DNA from: a virus
Length of the DNA stretch: 64,000 nt
Direction: 5' to 3' (one strand)
Virus record (IMG/VR): IMGVR_UViG_3300021602_000006
Coordinates: 1 to 64,000 of that record
Of this stretch, positions 41,673 through 51,174 are shown in pieces. The notes below the pieces were generated by a model. It saw only the letters and a list, made by a program, of their open reading frames with translations. It did no database searches and was not told the origin of the DNA. The position numbers and the translations under genes were made by a program. Position 1 is the first letter of the stretch. Each line of letters opens with the position of its first letter.

Positions 41673-42191
41673 ATGAAAAATTCAAGAAATATATCTATCG
41701 ACTGTGAATCAGACGGCCCCTGTCCGGGAATGCATTCACTCATTTGTTTTGGCGCCGTGATTGTTGAAGCTGGGCTTCAACGGACTTTCTATGCTCAGTT
41801 AAGACCTATCTCAGAAATCTATATACCCGAAGCACTTGCTATTAGCGGGTTTTCTCGTGAGGAAACTTTGAAATTCCCCGAACCACGCGATGCAATGCAA
41901 AATTTTGAAATTTGGCTCAATAAAAATATAGAGGGTCGCCCAATAATGTGGTCTGATAATCCAGGATATGATTCTCAATTTTTAAATTATTATTTCTGGC
42001 AGCAATTAGGTCGTAACCCATTCGGATGGTCATCTGCACACATAGGTTCTTTCTATAAAGGCATAACCGGTGACGTGCATAAGACATTCAAACACCTACG
42101 TCAAACAAAGCATACACATCATCCAGTAGATGATGCAAAGGGTAATGCCGAAGCATTGCTGAAAATGTTTGAAATGATAAAGAAGAAATAA
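41673..42191 (+). CDS. DEDDh 3'-5' exonuclease
   Basis: 172 aa. Asp10 and Glu12 in SIDCESDG, Asp100 in NPGYDSQFL, and the terminal H-x-(4)-D in HHPVDDAKGNA (His about 151, Asp about 155) give the DEDDh set of RNase T/DnaQ-type exonucleases. It probably trims RNA or DNA ends in the phage cycle. AAAGGA before the ATG and TATACAAT-like box at 41,650. Confidence 0.82.
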   Translation: MKNSRNISIDCESDGPCPGMHSLICFGAVIVEAGLQRTFYAQLRPISEIYIPEALAISGFSREETLKFPEPRDAMQNFEIWLNKNIEGRPIMWSDNPGYDSQFLNYYFWQQLGRNPFGWSSAHIGSFYKGITGDVHKTFKHLRQTKHTHHPVDDAKGNAEALLKMFEMIKKK

Positions 42192-42192
42192 T

Positions 42193-42399
42193 GTGACTAA
42201 ATTAACTCATGTAAAATGGATTAGTAGTAATCTACCTGTTATCATACTTAATAGAAATGATAACAGACTTTATGTGACTAAACTCGAACTTAAGGAATTA
42301 AGAGACGAGATAGATAAATTCATCACATATTATAAAGAAGATTTCGAAGAGACCAATATTAATTACGACGACTTCGACGAATGGAAAGATTATGAATGA
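42193..42399 (+). CDS. small hypothetical protein, GTG start
   Basis: 68 aa from GTG at 42193 (the overlapping ATG reads ATG TGA). TKLTHVKWISSNLPVIILNRNDNRLYVTKLELKELRDEIDKFITYYKED. Acidic C-terminus. Overlaps the next gene by 8 bases. Confidence 0.65.
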   Translation: MTKLTHVKWISSNLPVIILNRNDNRLYVTKLELKELRDEIDKFITYYKEDFEETNINYDDFDEWKDYE

Positions 42400-42610
42400 T
42401 TATGATAGAAGCAATCTGGATTTTCTGTTAACCATTAGTGCAGCTACGTTGAAAGATTGGTATAATAAAATGAGTAATGACGACATCGAATATGCTAATG
42501 ATATAATGGCGCAATATAGTGCAGAACTAGATGTGAAGTCGGCGCTGCTAGACGACGATGTGGACGATATTAGCATTGCTTCAGATCTATTAAAGAAGTA
42601 TAGGTTATGA
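42392..42610 (+). CDS. small acidic helical protein
   Basis: 72 aa, DRSNLDFLLTISAATLKDWYNKMSNDDIEYANDIMAQYSAELD.... Resembles short phage proteins with 'WYxxMxxDDxxYAxxIxxxYxxEL', name unknown. ATGA overlap. Confidence 0.72.
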   Translation: MNDYDRSNLDFLLTISAATLKDWYNKMSNDDIEYANDIMAQYSAELDVKSALLDDDVDDISIASDLLKKYRL

Positions 42611-43095
42611 GTCTTGTAGGTCCATGGCTATCTACCACTTCAACAAAGAAACGTAGTGAGAAAATAACTAAGTCGAAGCAGGAAGAATTCGAGCGTGGGT
42701 GGCGTGAAAGAAATATACGGTTAAGAGAAATGCATCTTCCTAAGGAAACATTCGAACAATATATGGAATGGGTTTATGGGCGCGGCAAAAAAACGAAGAA
42801 GGAAACTCGAATGGATGAAGTCTATAAGACGGCCGTTACCAAAACGACTTCGGGGTCGACTAAGACGAAGACGGTTATGGGCACAGAGTCGTGTTCTACT
42901 ACTCCCTACATACGTCCCACCGAAAATAAAAAACACTTATCGCGTACGACCCCCGGAACCGGTTCCGGGACGCTTAAACCGACGCCAACGTATACGGGAT
43001 CGAATATCTTAGGTATTTCGCAAATGGCTAAATCAAATGCTGTGCCGGTTTTTAGTAAAGACGAAATGATAGAAATAGCAAGGATGAGAAGATGA
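42607..43095 (+). CDS. conserved phage protein (SLVGPWLSTT)
   Basis: 162 aa. MSLVGPWLSTTSTKKRSEKITKSKQEEFERGW is an N-terminus I recall from many large phages. The middle is a Thr/Lys-rich linker (TTSGSTKTKTVMG, TPGTGSGTLKPTPTYTG) and the end is SKDEMIEIARMRR. Function unknown; low complexity suggests a flexible connector. Confidence 0.78.
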   Translation: MSLVGPWLSTTSTKKRSEKITKSKQEEFERGWRERNIRLREMHLPKETFEQYMEWVYGRGKKTKKETRMDEVYKTAVTKTTSGSTKTKTVMGTESCSTTPYIRPTENKKHLSRTTPGTGSGTLKPTPTYTGSNILGISQMAKSNAVPVFSKDEMIEIARMRR

Positions 43096-43370
43096 AACAA
43101 ATATATTTGTCTGAAGATTTCATAGCGCGTGATTATGTAGCAGACATGTTTCTACTAAATCCGGATGCTTCTAAAGAGCGAGAATATTTAAAAACTATTC
43201 CTCGCGAAGATATGATAAAGTTTCATCATACGGAAGGTAGGTATATTAGAAATAAGTATAACCTATGGGATCCGGACCGTCCTCTGACTAAGGATGCACA
43301 CCCGGACGACGTTAGCATGAATATATTATATAAAATTTGGGATATACTTAATGGACCTATTACGCAGTGA
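43092..43370 (+). CDS. hypothetical protein
   Basis: 92 aa, MKQIYLSEDFIARDYVADMFLLNPDASKEREYLKTIPREDMIKFHHTEGRYIRN.... Has a D-x-x-K-E-R-E-Y-L-x-x-I-P pattern common in this phage's small proteins. ATGA overlap. Confidence 0.7.
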   Translation: MKQIYLSEDFIARDYVADMFLLNPDASKEREYLKTIPREDMIKFHHTEGRYIRNKYNLWDPDRPLTKDAHPDDVSMNILYKIWDILNGPITQ

Positions 43371-43581
43371 AAATTTCGATAAAGATGTTGTGCCGGACAA
43401 ATGGTTCTATTTTGAAATAATGGATCGAGCACATATGCTATGTAATCATATAGATAGCGCATTTACTGATCATCCAGGATTAGATGAAGAACACTCGGCC
43501 ATGGCAATGAAGGCAAGCGAGCTCATCGGTGAAATATATCAGTGGGCCGGCCGCAAGATGGACGAGGTTTGTGATGATTAA
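43351..43581 (+). CDS. hypothetical protein
   Basis: 76 aa, MDLLRSENFDKDVVPDKWFYFEIMDRAHMLCNHIDSAFTDHPGLDEEHSAMAMKASELIGEIYQWAG. Helical and acidic. Overlaps its neighbours by 20 and 8 bases. Confidence 0.7.
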   Translation: MDLLRSENFDKDVVPDKWFYFEIMDRAHMLCNHIDSAFTDHPGLDEEHSAMAMKASELIGEIYQWAGRKMDEVCDD

Positions 43582-44020
43582 GATAGCACATCGCGGCAAT
43601 TATAGAGGCAGAGACGAACTACGAGAAAATACATCTGCATATATAGAGGAAGCAATTGCGGCAGGATACAATGTCGAAATAGATGTATGGTTACTCGGCA
43701 ATGTTTGGTATCTGGGTCACGATTTTCCAAAAGAAGAGATTACTTTATCGTTTATGGAACGTCCCCAGATATGGTCTCACGCTAAAGATTTAAGAGGCTA
43801 TATCAGTCTGTATAATAACCCAAGAGTACATGTATTTTGGCACGACAGGGACGATTTTGTATTCACATCAAAAGGTATCAAGTGGGCAAGGGCTGGCATA
43901 AGAACACATGACGGGATAATGGTAATGCCCAACAACAGCGAGGTTATCGGTAAAATTCGTGACAAAGAACTAACACCTTTGGGAATTTGTTGTGACGATT
44001 TCAAAATTTATGATGTCTGA
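43574..44020 (+). CDS. glycerophosphodiester phosphodiesterase-like protein
   Basis: 148 aa. GDPD hallmarks: HRGN at 6-9, E18-N19-T20, Glu35 and Asp37 in NVEIDVW, His49-Asp50 in LGHDFP. GDPD enzymes hydrolyse glycerophosphodiesters. It is shorter than bacterial enzymes (about 250 aa) and similar short versions occur near polysaccharide genes. It overlaps the convergent nucleotidyltransferase by 20 bases. Confidence 0.78.
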   Translation: MIKIAHRGNYRGRDELRENTSAYIEEAIAAGYNVEIDVWLLGNVWYLGHDFPKEEITLSFMERPQIWSHAKDLRGYISLYNNPRVHVFWHDRDDFVFTSKGIKWARAGIRTHDGIMVMPNNSEVIGKIRDKELTPLGICCDDFKIYDV

Positions 44021-44738
44021 TATATTCCTCTAAATCTTCGGGAGTTCCCACGCCATCCATGCTATCTACTGTAGAAATAGATATTTTCTGACCTGCCGAT
44101 ATATTTTCATTATATGTCGGGCATAGATAGAATTCGTTATTTACTCTGATATTCTTTAATATCATAGATTTAGCAGCAGATACAAAGTCTTCCCCTCGTT
44201 TCCAAATATACATTCCGGCAGTTGCGTTGTCTGATATCGGATCTTTTTCGGCAACATCTGTAACATAGCCGTTATTTCCTATACGTGCAAAACTCCACTT
44301 GGGGTCAGTATCTTTGAAACATAATATAAGACCATCTGCATCGCTATTCATAAATTTATCAAATACAATATTTGATTTCCATCCTATTATATTATCTGAA
44401 TTAATGACAATAAGAGGGTTGCTATTGTCGATATGAGATTCAGCAAGAAGGACTGAACATGCCGCACCTTCTGTGACTCCGCCCCCAGTATCAATAATTG
44501 TACACCCAGGACATATTGCGTTTAATATCTCGTCCAGATTATAGTCTTCCCTGTGTGTTTTTTGCACAATAAAGACCCATTTTCCGTCGATGCCCACGCT
44601 CTTTATTACGTGCTCTATCATGGGTTTCCCGAAGATAGGAATCAGTGGTTTTATGTTGATATAACCTGCATTACTAAATCTTGTCCCCATCCCCGCCATC
44701 GGTACTACTATTATTGGTGTTAATTTTGATGATGACAT
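44001..44738 (-). CDS. sugar-1-phosphate nucleotidyltransferase
   Basis: 245 aa. GT-A-type nucleotidyltransferase signature PMAGMGTRFSNAGY..KPLIPIFGKPMIEHVI, metal/ sugar region VINSDNI, and VGTPEDLEEY near the end (the usual G-T-P-E-D end). It would make an NDP-activated sugar or alcohol. Overlap of 65 bases with the HAD gene; the pair probably supplies an activated sugar to the nearby glycosyltransferases. Confidence 0.85.
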   Translation of the reverse strand: MSSSKLTPIIVVPMAGMGTRFSNAGYINIKPLIPIFGKPMIEHVIKSVGIDGKWVFIVQKTHREDYNLDEILNAICPGCTIIDTGGGVTEGAACSVLLAESHIDNSNPLIVINSDNIIGWKSNIVFDKFMNSDADGLILCFKDTDPKWSFARIGNNGYVTDVAEKDPISDNATAGMYIWKRGEDFVSAAKSMILKNIRVNNEFYLCPTYNENISAGQKISISTVDSMDGVGTPEDLEEYIRHHKF

Positions 44739-45333
44739 CTTGAATATTCCTTAGTGTAACATCGGACATATCGTTAACAGGAAATAGATATGCACCCGAT
44801 GCTATAGCTGCATATTTACCTGAACAAGAGTCTTCTAATATTAGTGTTTCGGAGGGAGTTACATTTTCCCTACTCATAACAGTAAGAAATATTTCAGGAT
44901 CCGGCTTGTGATTTATTACATCGCTGTTTGAAAGAATATTTGAAAAATAGGAAGTTATACCGAGTATACTTAACAAAAGTGTTACATTTTCTTGTCTGGA
45001 GTTGCTTGCTATAGCAAGTTTGTAGTCATTTTTTAGCGTACGAAATATATTATCCTGATCGGGAAGTGTTTTAAGTGGTTGATAGAAATGCTCGATCACA
45101 TTTTTTTGCTTACTGTCGTCGATCAGAGATAATTGTAGATCAGTTAATCCGAAGTTCTGTTTTAATATACTTAGTTTATGTTTAGTTGTTTTTCCGCCCC
45201 GGTCTATAAGATGAACAAACATATCTTCGTCCATACCTGTTATAGATGATACTGCACGAATAAGACACTCTCGGTGAATACATTCGGTATCGACGAGTAC
45301 GCCGTCGAGGTCAAATATTATTAGTTTTATCAT
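44674..45333 (-). CDS. HAD-family phosphatase / phosphoglucomutase-like
   Basis: 219 aa. Motif I FDLDGVLVDT (Asp8, Asp10), motif II ASNS, motif III Lys in HKPDPEIF, motif IV LEDSCSG. The cap after residue 16 and DLDGVLVDTE start match the beta-phosphoglucomutase-like subgroup. Probably a sugar-phosphate phosphatase or mutase in the pathway of the adjacent nucleotidyltransferase. Confidence 0.85.
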   Translation of the reverse strand: MIKLIIFDLDGVLVDTECIHRECLIRAVSSITGMDEDMFVHLIDRGGKTTKHKLSILKQNFGLTDLQLSLIDDSKQKNVIEHFYQPLKTLPDQDNIFRTLKNDYKLAIASNSRQENVTLLLSILGITSYFSNILSNSDVINHKPDPEIFLTVMSRENVTPSETLILEDSCSGKYAAIASGAYLFPVNDMSDVTLRNIQDVIIKINTNNSSTDGGDGDKI

Positions 45334-46142
45334 ATGTATTTGTTAAAATATCCGCAATCCCATTTAGTATTAGCATTACTAATAACTTCTGCAGGCCATA
45401 TGCTGCCGTCATCGAGCCATTTGGTACCTATTAGATCGATCTCATATAGTAATCTTAAATCGCGCCAGTCGTGGTAAATATTGTGCACCTCACTAAACGT
45501 GTGGTCAGATGTCGCCCAATATCTGCAGAATGTTAAATTATCAAACTCAGAGGAGTTAATTATATTTGGAAAGAGATTATATACAAATTTGTACCACCAT
45601 ATATGCCAATCATATTCCTTATCGGTTAACCATATATCTATATTTAGCGAATCAAATAATTTAGACATATTATTATATGATGAAATAAAAAGTATATCCC
45701 CTAATTTATTAATATGTAGCGACGTTGCCCATGCAAAACCTATACCATTATCATATTTTTCTAAAGATTTTAAGTCAGGTGGTGATATAAATTGAAAAAA
45801 TAAATCAGTCCTCAAAACCAATACATAATTGTACTCGATACCGCTATTTTTAATCATTTCAAATCCAGTCAGCCACCGATCGATCATTTTGCAGTTATAC
45901 TTCGTTTCTTTTATATAATTGTGATTATCGATCCTTATATTTGCATATTTTCCTAAGTCTTTTAAGATAATTTCTTTATTAACATCGTGTTCTTGTAAAA
46001 AATTAATTTTATTATTAGAGTATACAGTCTTGTCCCATGTACAAATATAAATGTCGGCATCCGAATTGTCTAGAAACGTCATTGTTTTTCTTGTTATATC
46101 AAATTTTCTATATTCTCCCGATATTAAGATTGCGATTTTCAT
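45330..46142 (-). CDS. glycosyltransferase-like protein
   Basis: 270 aa from the ATG at 46142 (a TTG 24 bases earlier is less likely). MKIAILISGEYRKF start, YVLVLRTDLFF (D-x-D-like region about residue 112) and FCRYWATSDHTF. Similar to unnamed phage/bacterial GT-like proteins. Acceptor unknown. ATGA overlap with the methyltransferase upstream. Confidence 0.6.
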   Translation of the reverse strand: MKIAILISGEYRKFDITRKTMTFLDNSDADIYICTWDKTVYSNNKINFLQEHDVNKEIILKDLGKYANIRIDNHNYIKETKYNCKMIDRWLTGFEMIKNSGIEYNYVLVLRTDLFFQFISPPDLKSLEKYDNGIGFAWATSLHINKLGDILFISSYNNMSKLFDSLNIDIWLTDKEYDWHIWWYKFVYNLFPNIINSSEFDNLTFCRYWATSDHTFSEVHNIYHDWRDLRLLYEIDLIGTKWLDDGSIWPAEVISNANTKWDCGYFNKYI

Positions 46143-46723
46143 CAGAGTGTAAAACTCCAGACACAACTATTTTTGTGCAGTGTCACCGATTTCCCAATCA
46201 TAATACTTAGCCGATCTATATTTATATTTACATCGGGGTAATGTATGGTATTACTATTCTCGGCAGTATAATAATCGTGCCCGCATATTATTCCGCCGTG
46301 CTTAATCTTAGGTAACCAATACATTATTGTTTGCCAATCGGTTGGATTTGTATGTGCAGCATCGATGAAGAATAGATCTATGTCGTGGCCCTCCCAGCGA
46401 TAATCTAAGTTATTGTCGACTATATTTGGCACAATATTTTGGTATACCTTAGTAAATAATTTGAAAGTATCGAGTGTGTTTGATCTGATAATATTATCTG
46501 ACGCTTTTATATCGTTTCCCGGCCAGTAATCGTAACAATATATTGTTGCATCGGGTGCCGCTGACGCCATACAACATGCCGATTTACCGTGCATAGAACC
46601 CACCTCAACGATAATACCGCCTGCATGAACTAAACTGGCTATGGTCGAAATTGCATCCTGGTCCCCTGTGCCGAGCCATCCAGGAACCAAATTATTATAT
46701 ATCTTATTCTCTTGTGTCTGCAT
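46142..46723 (-). CDS. class I SAM-dependent methyltransferase
   Basis: 193 aa. Motif I IIVEVGSMHGKSA (38-49), acidic loop YCYDYWPG, motif IV DLFFIDAAH (116-124), and GGIICGHDYY. Matches the Methyltransf_24-type family seen in sugar or capsule methylation clusters. Adjacent radical SAM and GT genes support a role in glycan decoration. Confidence 0.82.
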   Translation of the reverse strand: MQTQENKIYNNLVPGWLGTGDQDAISTIASLVHAGGIIVEVGSMHGKSACCMASAAPDATIYCYDYWPGNDIKASDNIIRSNTLDTFKLFTKVYQNIVPNIVDNNLDYRWEGHDIDLFFIDAAHTNPTDWQTIMYWLPKIKHGGIICGHDYYTAENSNTIHYPDVNINIDRLSIMIGKSVTLHKNSCVWSFTL

Positions 46724-48121
46724 TTAAATTGTCCCTTTTATCGACTTATAGAACTCTTCTAGGCCAGCGAATGTTTTCAAAAAATTTGTGTTACGACGAC
46801 TGTCGTGTTCATCGACAAATTTAATAAAGTCTTGGCGGTATTTATTTACTTCTGCGTTCTCTGTATTACTATATATTAAATCTCTGATGCGTTTCATCTT
46901 TTCTGCTTCGAACTTCCCAAATCCGTAATTTATACCGTTTTCGTATTCTTGATTTTTATTTATAAACTCGAGTTGATCGTCGAGATGATGGAAAAATTCG
47001 GTCGGCATAATAAATATGCTCTGATGAGGGGGATATCGTAGATAAGGGATATCGAGCAATAAACGTGTTTGTGCGGTAAGCCATGCACTCTTAGACGGGA
47101 AGGCCTTCTTTATTTCGTATATGTCTTTAAGAAAATCTTTATACCCCACCACACTAAGAGCATTGTACGTACTCATTACTGTGATATTAAGTCCCGGGAT
47201 CTCCTCTAACAACCTATATATATTTCTTAACCAAAGCGCATAATCCATTCCAAAACGAATATATTCTGCCTGCTTGCCTGCGGCTTCTGCACTAGTAAAT
47301 ATTTTTAATTGCTTTACTTTTCCTTCGTTTATGATGATTTTAATTTTTTCTATAAATGCGTCAAGCAATGCAGCAGGTGGACAAAGATTAGAATTGATAC
47401 TAAGATCCAATACTGGGTTCGGATTTTCAATAATATAGTCTAGTACTCTGAATGTATTCTTGCTTAACAAAGGTTCCCCACCGGTTATTCTGAAATGCTC
47501 TAACGAGTTGTACATCCTGGGCCACCATTCCCAGAATGCATCCACGTAAGGATTTTCATCTCTGCTCGGGATAGGAATCATGTTTTGTGAACGCGGCCAA
47601 TCCAGGTTATTAAATCGGCCGCTAGTCGGGTACGCCCCGTATTTTTCTAATTCATCTAACCATTGACTACTAGCATGTGGACCACAATAACTACATTTGA
47701 AATTACATACATTACTGAAGCTTACTTCGACATAGCTAGGATCTACGTTATCATCCCATGATTTAGATGTTATGTCCTTAATATGAGGTAATGCCCAACT
47801 ATCCGAACTTTTTACAGTCCTGTCACTGATATTTCCCTGATCTTCTACTCTCCAGCAATAATCACATTCTGGAGGTCGAATACCGCTCAACATTAACTTT
47901 CGCTGTTGTTTTTTATACTCTGTATTATGTAAGGCAGTGGGGTTACGTTTAATTTCAGATAAGGGAATAAAATGTGTAGATGGGTGGTGGCAGCTATGTG
48001 TGTGGCCATTCTGAAGGTGCATTGTTACTTGCTTCCATTTTGCTACACAGAAACTAGGACTAACTTCGTTTATCTCTTCCCTTACATTTTCTAAATACTC
48101 TGTATATTTCTGGTTACTCAT
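46724..48121 (-). CDS. radical SAM enzyme
   Basis: 465 aa. C139-x3-C143-x2-C146 (NVCNFKCSYCGPH) binds the 4Fe-4S cluster; ITGGEPLL is the GGE motif. Additional Cys in the N-terminal part (C44, C86, C89 with PPECDYC) could hold a second cluster. Related 'twitch' radical SAM proteins are known from T4-like phages, substrate unknown. Located between two methyltransferase-like genes. Confidence 0.88.
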   Translation of the reverse strand: MSNQKYTEYLENVREEINEVSPSFCVAKWKQVTMHLQNGHTHSCHHPSTHFIPLSEIKRNPTALHNTEYKKQQRKLMLSGIRPPECDYCWRVEDQGNISDRTVKSSDSWALPHIKDITSKSWDDNVDPSYVEVSFSNVCNFKCSYCGPHASSQWLDELEKYGAYPTSGRFNNLDWPRSQNMIPIPSRDENPYVDAFWEWWPRMYNSLEHFRITGGEPLLSKNTFRVLDYIIENPNPVLDLSINSNLCPPAALLDAFIEKIKIIINEGKVKQLKIFTSAEAAGKQAEYIRFGMDYALWLRNIYRLLEEIPGLNITVMSTYNALSVVGYKDFLKDIYEIKKAFPSKSAWLTAQTRLLLDIPYLRYPPHQSIFIMPTEFFHHLDDQLEFINKNQEYENGINYGFGKFEAEKMKRIRDLIYSNTENAEVNKYRQDFIKFVDEHDSRRNTNFLKTFAGLEEFYKSIKGTI

Positions 48122-48714
48122 ATCTTTCCTATCACCATATATCTTGTATACATGGGCATTATTAATTTGCCTGAATATAATATATTCGTAAGGCCTGTTT
48201 GTTCTATAAACTCTTCCTCGCTATGAACACAATTAATGTGCCCATTTCCACTATCATAATTATTTGATTGTAAAATTAATAATTTATTTTCAGGGATTAA
48301 TGATATCCATCCACAAATGTCTGCAATATGCTCGCAGCTTGTATTAACTATAATATCTTCATTATAATCATATTTATACATGTCCGCTGTTATGCATCTT
48401 ATGTCCTGCATGTTATAAATCATGTTATTAATAAATCTTTCACAACGTGGATCTATATCTAACATATTCACTTTAACGCCAGGAAATTGAGCGTGTATTA
48501 ACATTCCTAAGGTGCCATACCAAGCACCTGCTATAAGAAATGTTTTATCTTCGCATAGAGGGTATAAATCAATAAGCTTTTCTATCACCCACTCTTTACT
48601 GCGAATTTGCCCAAGACTAAACATATCACGAAATTCGTCATACCTGGGTGCAAATTCGGCAGGTGTTGAATATAAAGCATTAGTATACCTTATAATAAAA
48701 TTGGAATCTATCAC
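48118..48714 (-). CDS. SAM-methyltransferase-like protein, GTG start
   Basis: 198 aa from GTG. Motif-I-like FLIAGAWYGTLGMLIHAQFPGVKVNMLDIDPRCERFI (about 55-92) and NTSCEHIADICGWISLI. The strand order fits a Rossmann methyltransferase with an unusual G-A-W-Y-G loop. GTGA overlap with the upstream gene. Confidence 0.7.
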   Translation of the reverse strand: MIDSNFIIRYTNALYSTPAEFAPRYDEFRDMFSLGQIRSKEWVIEKLIDLYPLCEDKTFLIAGAWYGTLGMLIHAQFPGVKVNMLDIDPRCERFINNMIYNMQDIRCITADMYKYDYNEDIIVNTSCEHIADICGWISLIPENKLLILQSNNYDSGNGHINCVHSEEEFIEQTGLTNILYSGKLIMPMYTRYMVIGKI

Positions 48715-49712
48715 TTATTTGTTTTCCTAAGTTCCGAAAGCTCTGACTCAGTAAACATTTTATTCATGCGCGGTGTATTGTATTGTGCTGCTTTATAGAA
48801 CTTACTCTGTATTTCGTCAAGCTCAGCTAATTCCATACCTAACCCTTTTCTGAGTTCGTCGCCCAAACTTTCTATCGCTGCCCATAGGCGTGTCTTATCC
48901 CACCTGTAGTCGGTTTTATAGCATCTTTCAAAATCGTTAGATAATGTATCTGCTTCAAACTTCGGCATAATTTCGCCGGAAAAGAAATTATTTAACCAAT
49001 CGAAGTCTCTTACATTCAAATAGTCCCAGTCAGTCAAGTTAGTCATTTGGCAACCCAATCTTGTACCATACATCGACCATAAACCGTTTTCAACATCTGC
49101 ACCAACGCTGCACCAAGTGATCAATCGTTTATAATTTCCAATCCATATTATTTTCTTAAAATTGTCGGCCTCTATCTTTCCGCCCTGATTCAATCCCATC
49201 TTAACGCCTTCTCTGAATCCTGCACGGAATGCTTGGCGTGGACTACCGTTAGGGTAAGTAATGCTGTATTGGTTAATCATTTGTACATAGCTATCTTCCC
49301 AGCAGAAATCTACCTGATTTCTTTCGTCATCGCTATATGCATTTTCGTGTGTATGCATATCTAATACATATTGTTTTGGCCAGCATTTTAGCCCGCCATT
49401 ACCGTATTCCAGCCCGTTTATAACATTCTTAGCTGTCCAGCTAACTGCTTTATCTTTTAGTTTCGGATGTTCGAAATCTAATTCCATATCAAAGAAGTCC
49501 GGGTCTACGATGTTATCACCGTCAACAGAGATAAATCTGTCAGTATCTGATAAATTTGCTGCTGCTTTATGGGCAGCGTCGGAACCTTTTACTCCATGAA
49601 CTCTTTTAGCCCACGGCACTTTGTTTTGTAAATCCGCCCAATTCTCTTCACAATTCTCTTCGTCGTAGCTAATAAAAATAGTATCTAACGAATTCATTAA
49701 TGTAAATGCCAT
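48711..49712 (-). CDS. glycosyltransferase-like protein
   Basis: 333 aa. TIFISYDEENCEENWADLQNKVPWAKRVHGVKGSDAAHKAAANLSDTDRFISVDGDNIVDPDFF: a GT-A fold with the VDGDN (D-x-D) metal site at about residue 63. Similar to T4-like phage glycosyltransferases by memory. Possibly modifies host surface, DNA or virion protein. Confidence 0.72.
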   Translation of the reverse strand: MAFTLMNSLDTIFISYDEENCEENWADLQNKVPWAKRVHGVKGSDAAHKAAANLSDTDRFISVDGDNIVDPDFFDMELDFEHPKLKDKAVSWTAKNVINGLEYGNGGLKCWPKQYVLDMHTHENAYSDDERNQVDFCWEDSYVQMINQYSITYPNGSPRQAFRAGFREGVKMGLNQGGKIEADNFKKIIWIGNYKRLITWCSVGADVENGLWSMYGTRLGCQMTNLTDWDYLNVRDFDWLNNFFSGEIMPKFEADTLSNDFERCYKTDYRWDKTRLWAAIESLGDELRKGLGMELAELDEIQSKFYKAAQYNTPRMNKMFTESELSELRKTNK

Positions 49713-50329
49713 TACTCTGCCTTTTCTTTATATTCATAACCGCCTACTAATTTTTTAGTATATGCGCTCACATTAGTGTAGCTGCCAGTATAGTTAAAAT
49801 ACAACCTTTCAGTATCGAATAATGCCCTGGGTGCCAAAACAAACGAAAATAATAAATGATAAGGGTTATTTCGTTTAGTTATATAAACTGTAGACGGTCC
49901 TTTATTTAAAAAATCAGAAACACGTTCCTGTTCTTCTTCTGTTCCGTTTTTATACATATCTTTAATATCTGTGGATAACCGTACACTAAAAACTTTATTT
50001 TCTGTGTTATTTGTGATAATAATTCCACTAAAATATTGTTCTTTTGTATCGGTGGTTTCTACTTTGGTAAGATATGAATCTAAAGATCTGGTATAATTGA
50101 TGGTAACTAGTTTCTTTAGCAGAACATATGTTATACCGGACGATTTTTCTACTTTCTTTACTTTGTAGTCAAATGTATTGCTTACACCCGTCAAAAATTT
50201 CTCCACCAAAGGGAGAGGGAATGTAGCTACCGAAAAGTGCGCCGAAAAATTTTCATCCAGCGCAGGTGTTATAGCTTTTATGTCGCCGTTTACATCATAG
50301 AAAACATACATTAAAATTAAGGATGCCAT
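49712..50329 (-). CDS. hypothetical protein, perhaps virion-linked
   Basis: 205 aa, beta-rich: LILMYVFYDVNGDIKAITPALDENF, SYLTKVETTDTKEQYFSGIIITNN, FSVRLSTDIKDMY. Not recognised. Between two glycosyltransferase-like genes; overlaps each end (13 and 1 bases). Confidence 0.6.
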   Translation of the reverse strand: MASLILMYVFYDVNGDIKAITPALDENFSAHFSVATFPLPLVEKFLTGVSNTFDYKVKKVEKSSGITYVLLKKLVTINYTRSLDSYLTKVETTDTKEQYFSGIIITNNTENKVFSVRLSTDIKDMYKNGTEEEQERVSDFLNKGPSTVYITKRNNPYHLLFSFVLAPRALFDTERLYFNYTGSYTNVSAYTKKLVGGYEYKEKAE

Positions 50330-51174
50330 ATATTAACCCTCTTTTCTAAAATAGCAATCATATCGTCAGTTAACCAATCTTTTGTATTATAATGGAACGG
50401 AAGCGTCTGCTCGTAGTTACCTATCTTAAATGTTCCTTCATCCGTAAAATAGGTAGGGATACATTTTGTCCAATCATCGGTTAAATATTTCTCGTTTATA
50501 TTCTGCAAATGTGATTTCATATGAACAAAGGACGGCATTGACGATGCATTTCCGAAACATTCCTTTTCTATTCCCAATAACTTAATAGCCAATGCATAAG
50601 CTACATCGCCCGATAATACTTTTGGGCGAGTTTCGTCTAAATAGTTGTAGTAGAATCTTTCCCAATTTTCAAATATTAGTTCTACCATTTTAAATAATTC
50701 TGCTGTTAAGGTAGTTTTCTTAAAATACATAAATGCAGTGTATACATTAGGTAATTCGTTGGCAACAAAAGTTTCTCTATATTTTGTAGATGTAATCACT
50801 TCTCCGCGGAATGTTCTCGGTTTATCTGTGATCCAGATATCTTTATGCGACATTATATCCCACCAATCAGTTATATCAGCCGGAAAAAGCATATCTGCAT
50901 CTAACACGACAGTTTCGTCGAACGGAGTCATGTGGTAATATTTCCACTTATTGTTTATCTTCCATTTAGAATACAATGCTTGGTCGGTCCACGGTATATC
51001 CACTATGTGATCAAATACATCAGCATACTTATCAGGAACACTGTCTGTAGTTGCTAAAGCAACCTGGTGCACACCGGCTTGTGTATTTTTAATACTTAGT
51101 GCTAAGGCATAAGCAAGCCTGACATAGTCGTCCTTCTTAGTATTCTGTGCTAAAATTAAATATCCACGAGTCAT
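50317..51174 (-). CDS. glycosyltransferase-like protein (GT8-like, copy A)
   Basis: 285 aa. TRGYLILAQNTKKDDYVRLAYALALSIKNTQ, FDETVVLDADMLFPAD (D-x-D, about residue 92) and VYTAFMYFKKT. The N-terminus and metal site match the paralogue at 51794-52675 (SRGVLMVAHNNTEIDYFKIACANALMV, FIDCDYL). Transfers an unknown sugar. Confidence 0.75.
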   Translation of the reverse strand: MTRGYLILAQNTKKDDYVRLAYALALSIKNTQAGVHQVALATTDSVPDKYADVFDHIVDIPWTDQALYSKWKINNKWKYYHMTPFDETVVLDADMLFPADITDWWDIMSHKDIWITDKPRTFRGEVITSTKYRETFVANELPNVYTAFMYFKKTTLTAELFKMVELIFENWERFYYNYLDETRPKVLSGDVAYALAIKLLGIEKECFGNASSMPSFVHMKSHLQNINEKYLTDDWTKCIPTYFTDEGTFKIGNYEQTLPFHYNTKDWLTDDMIAILEKRVNIWHP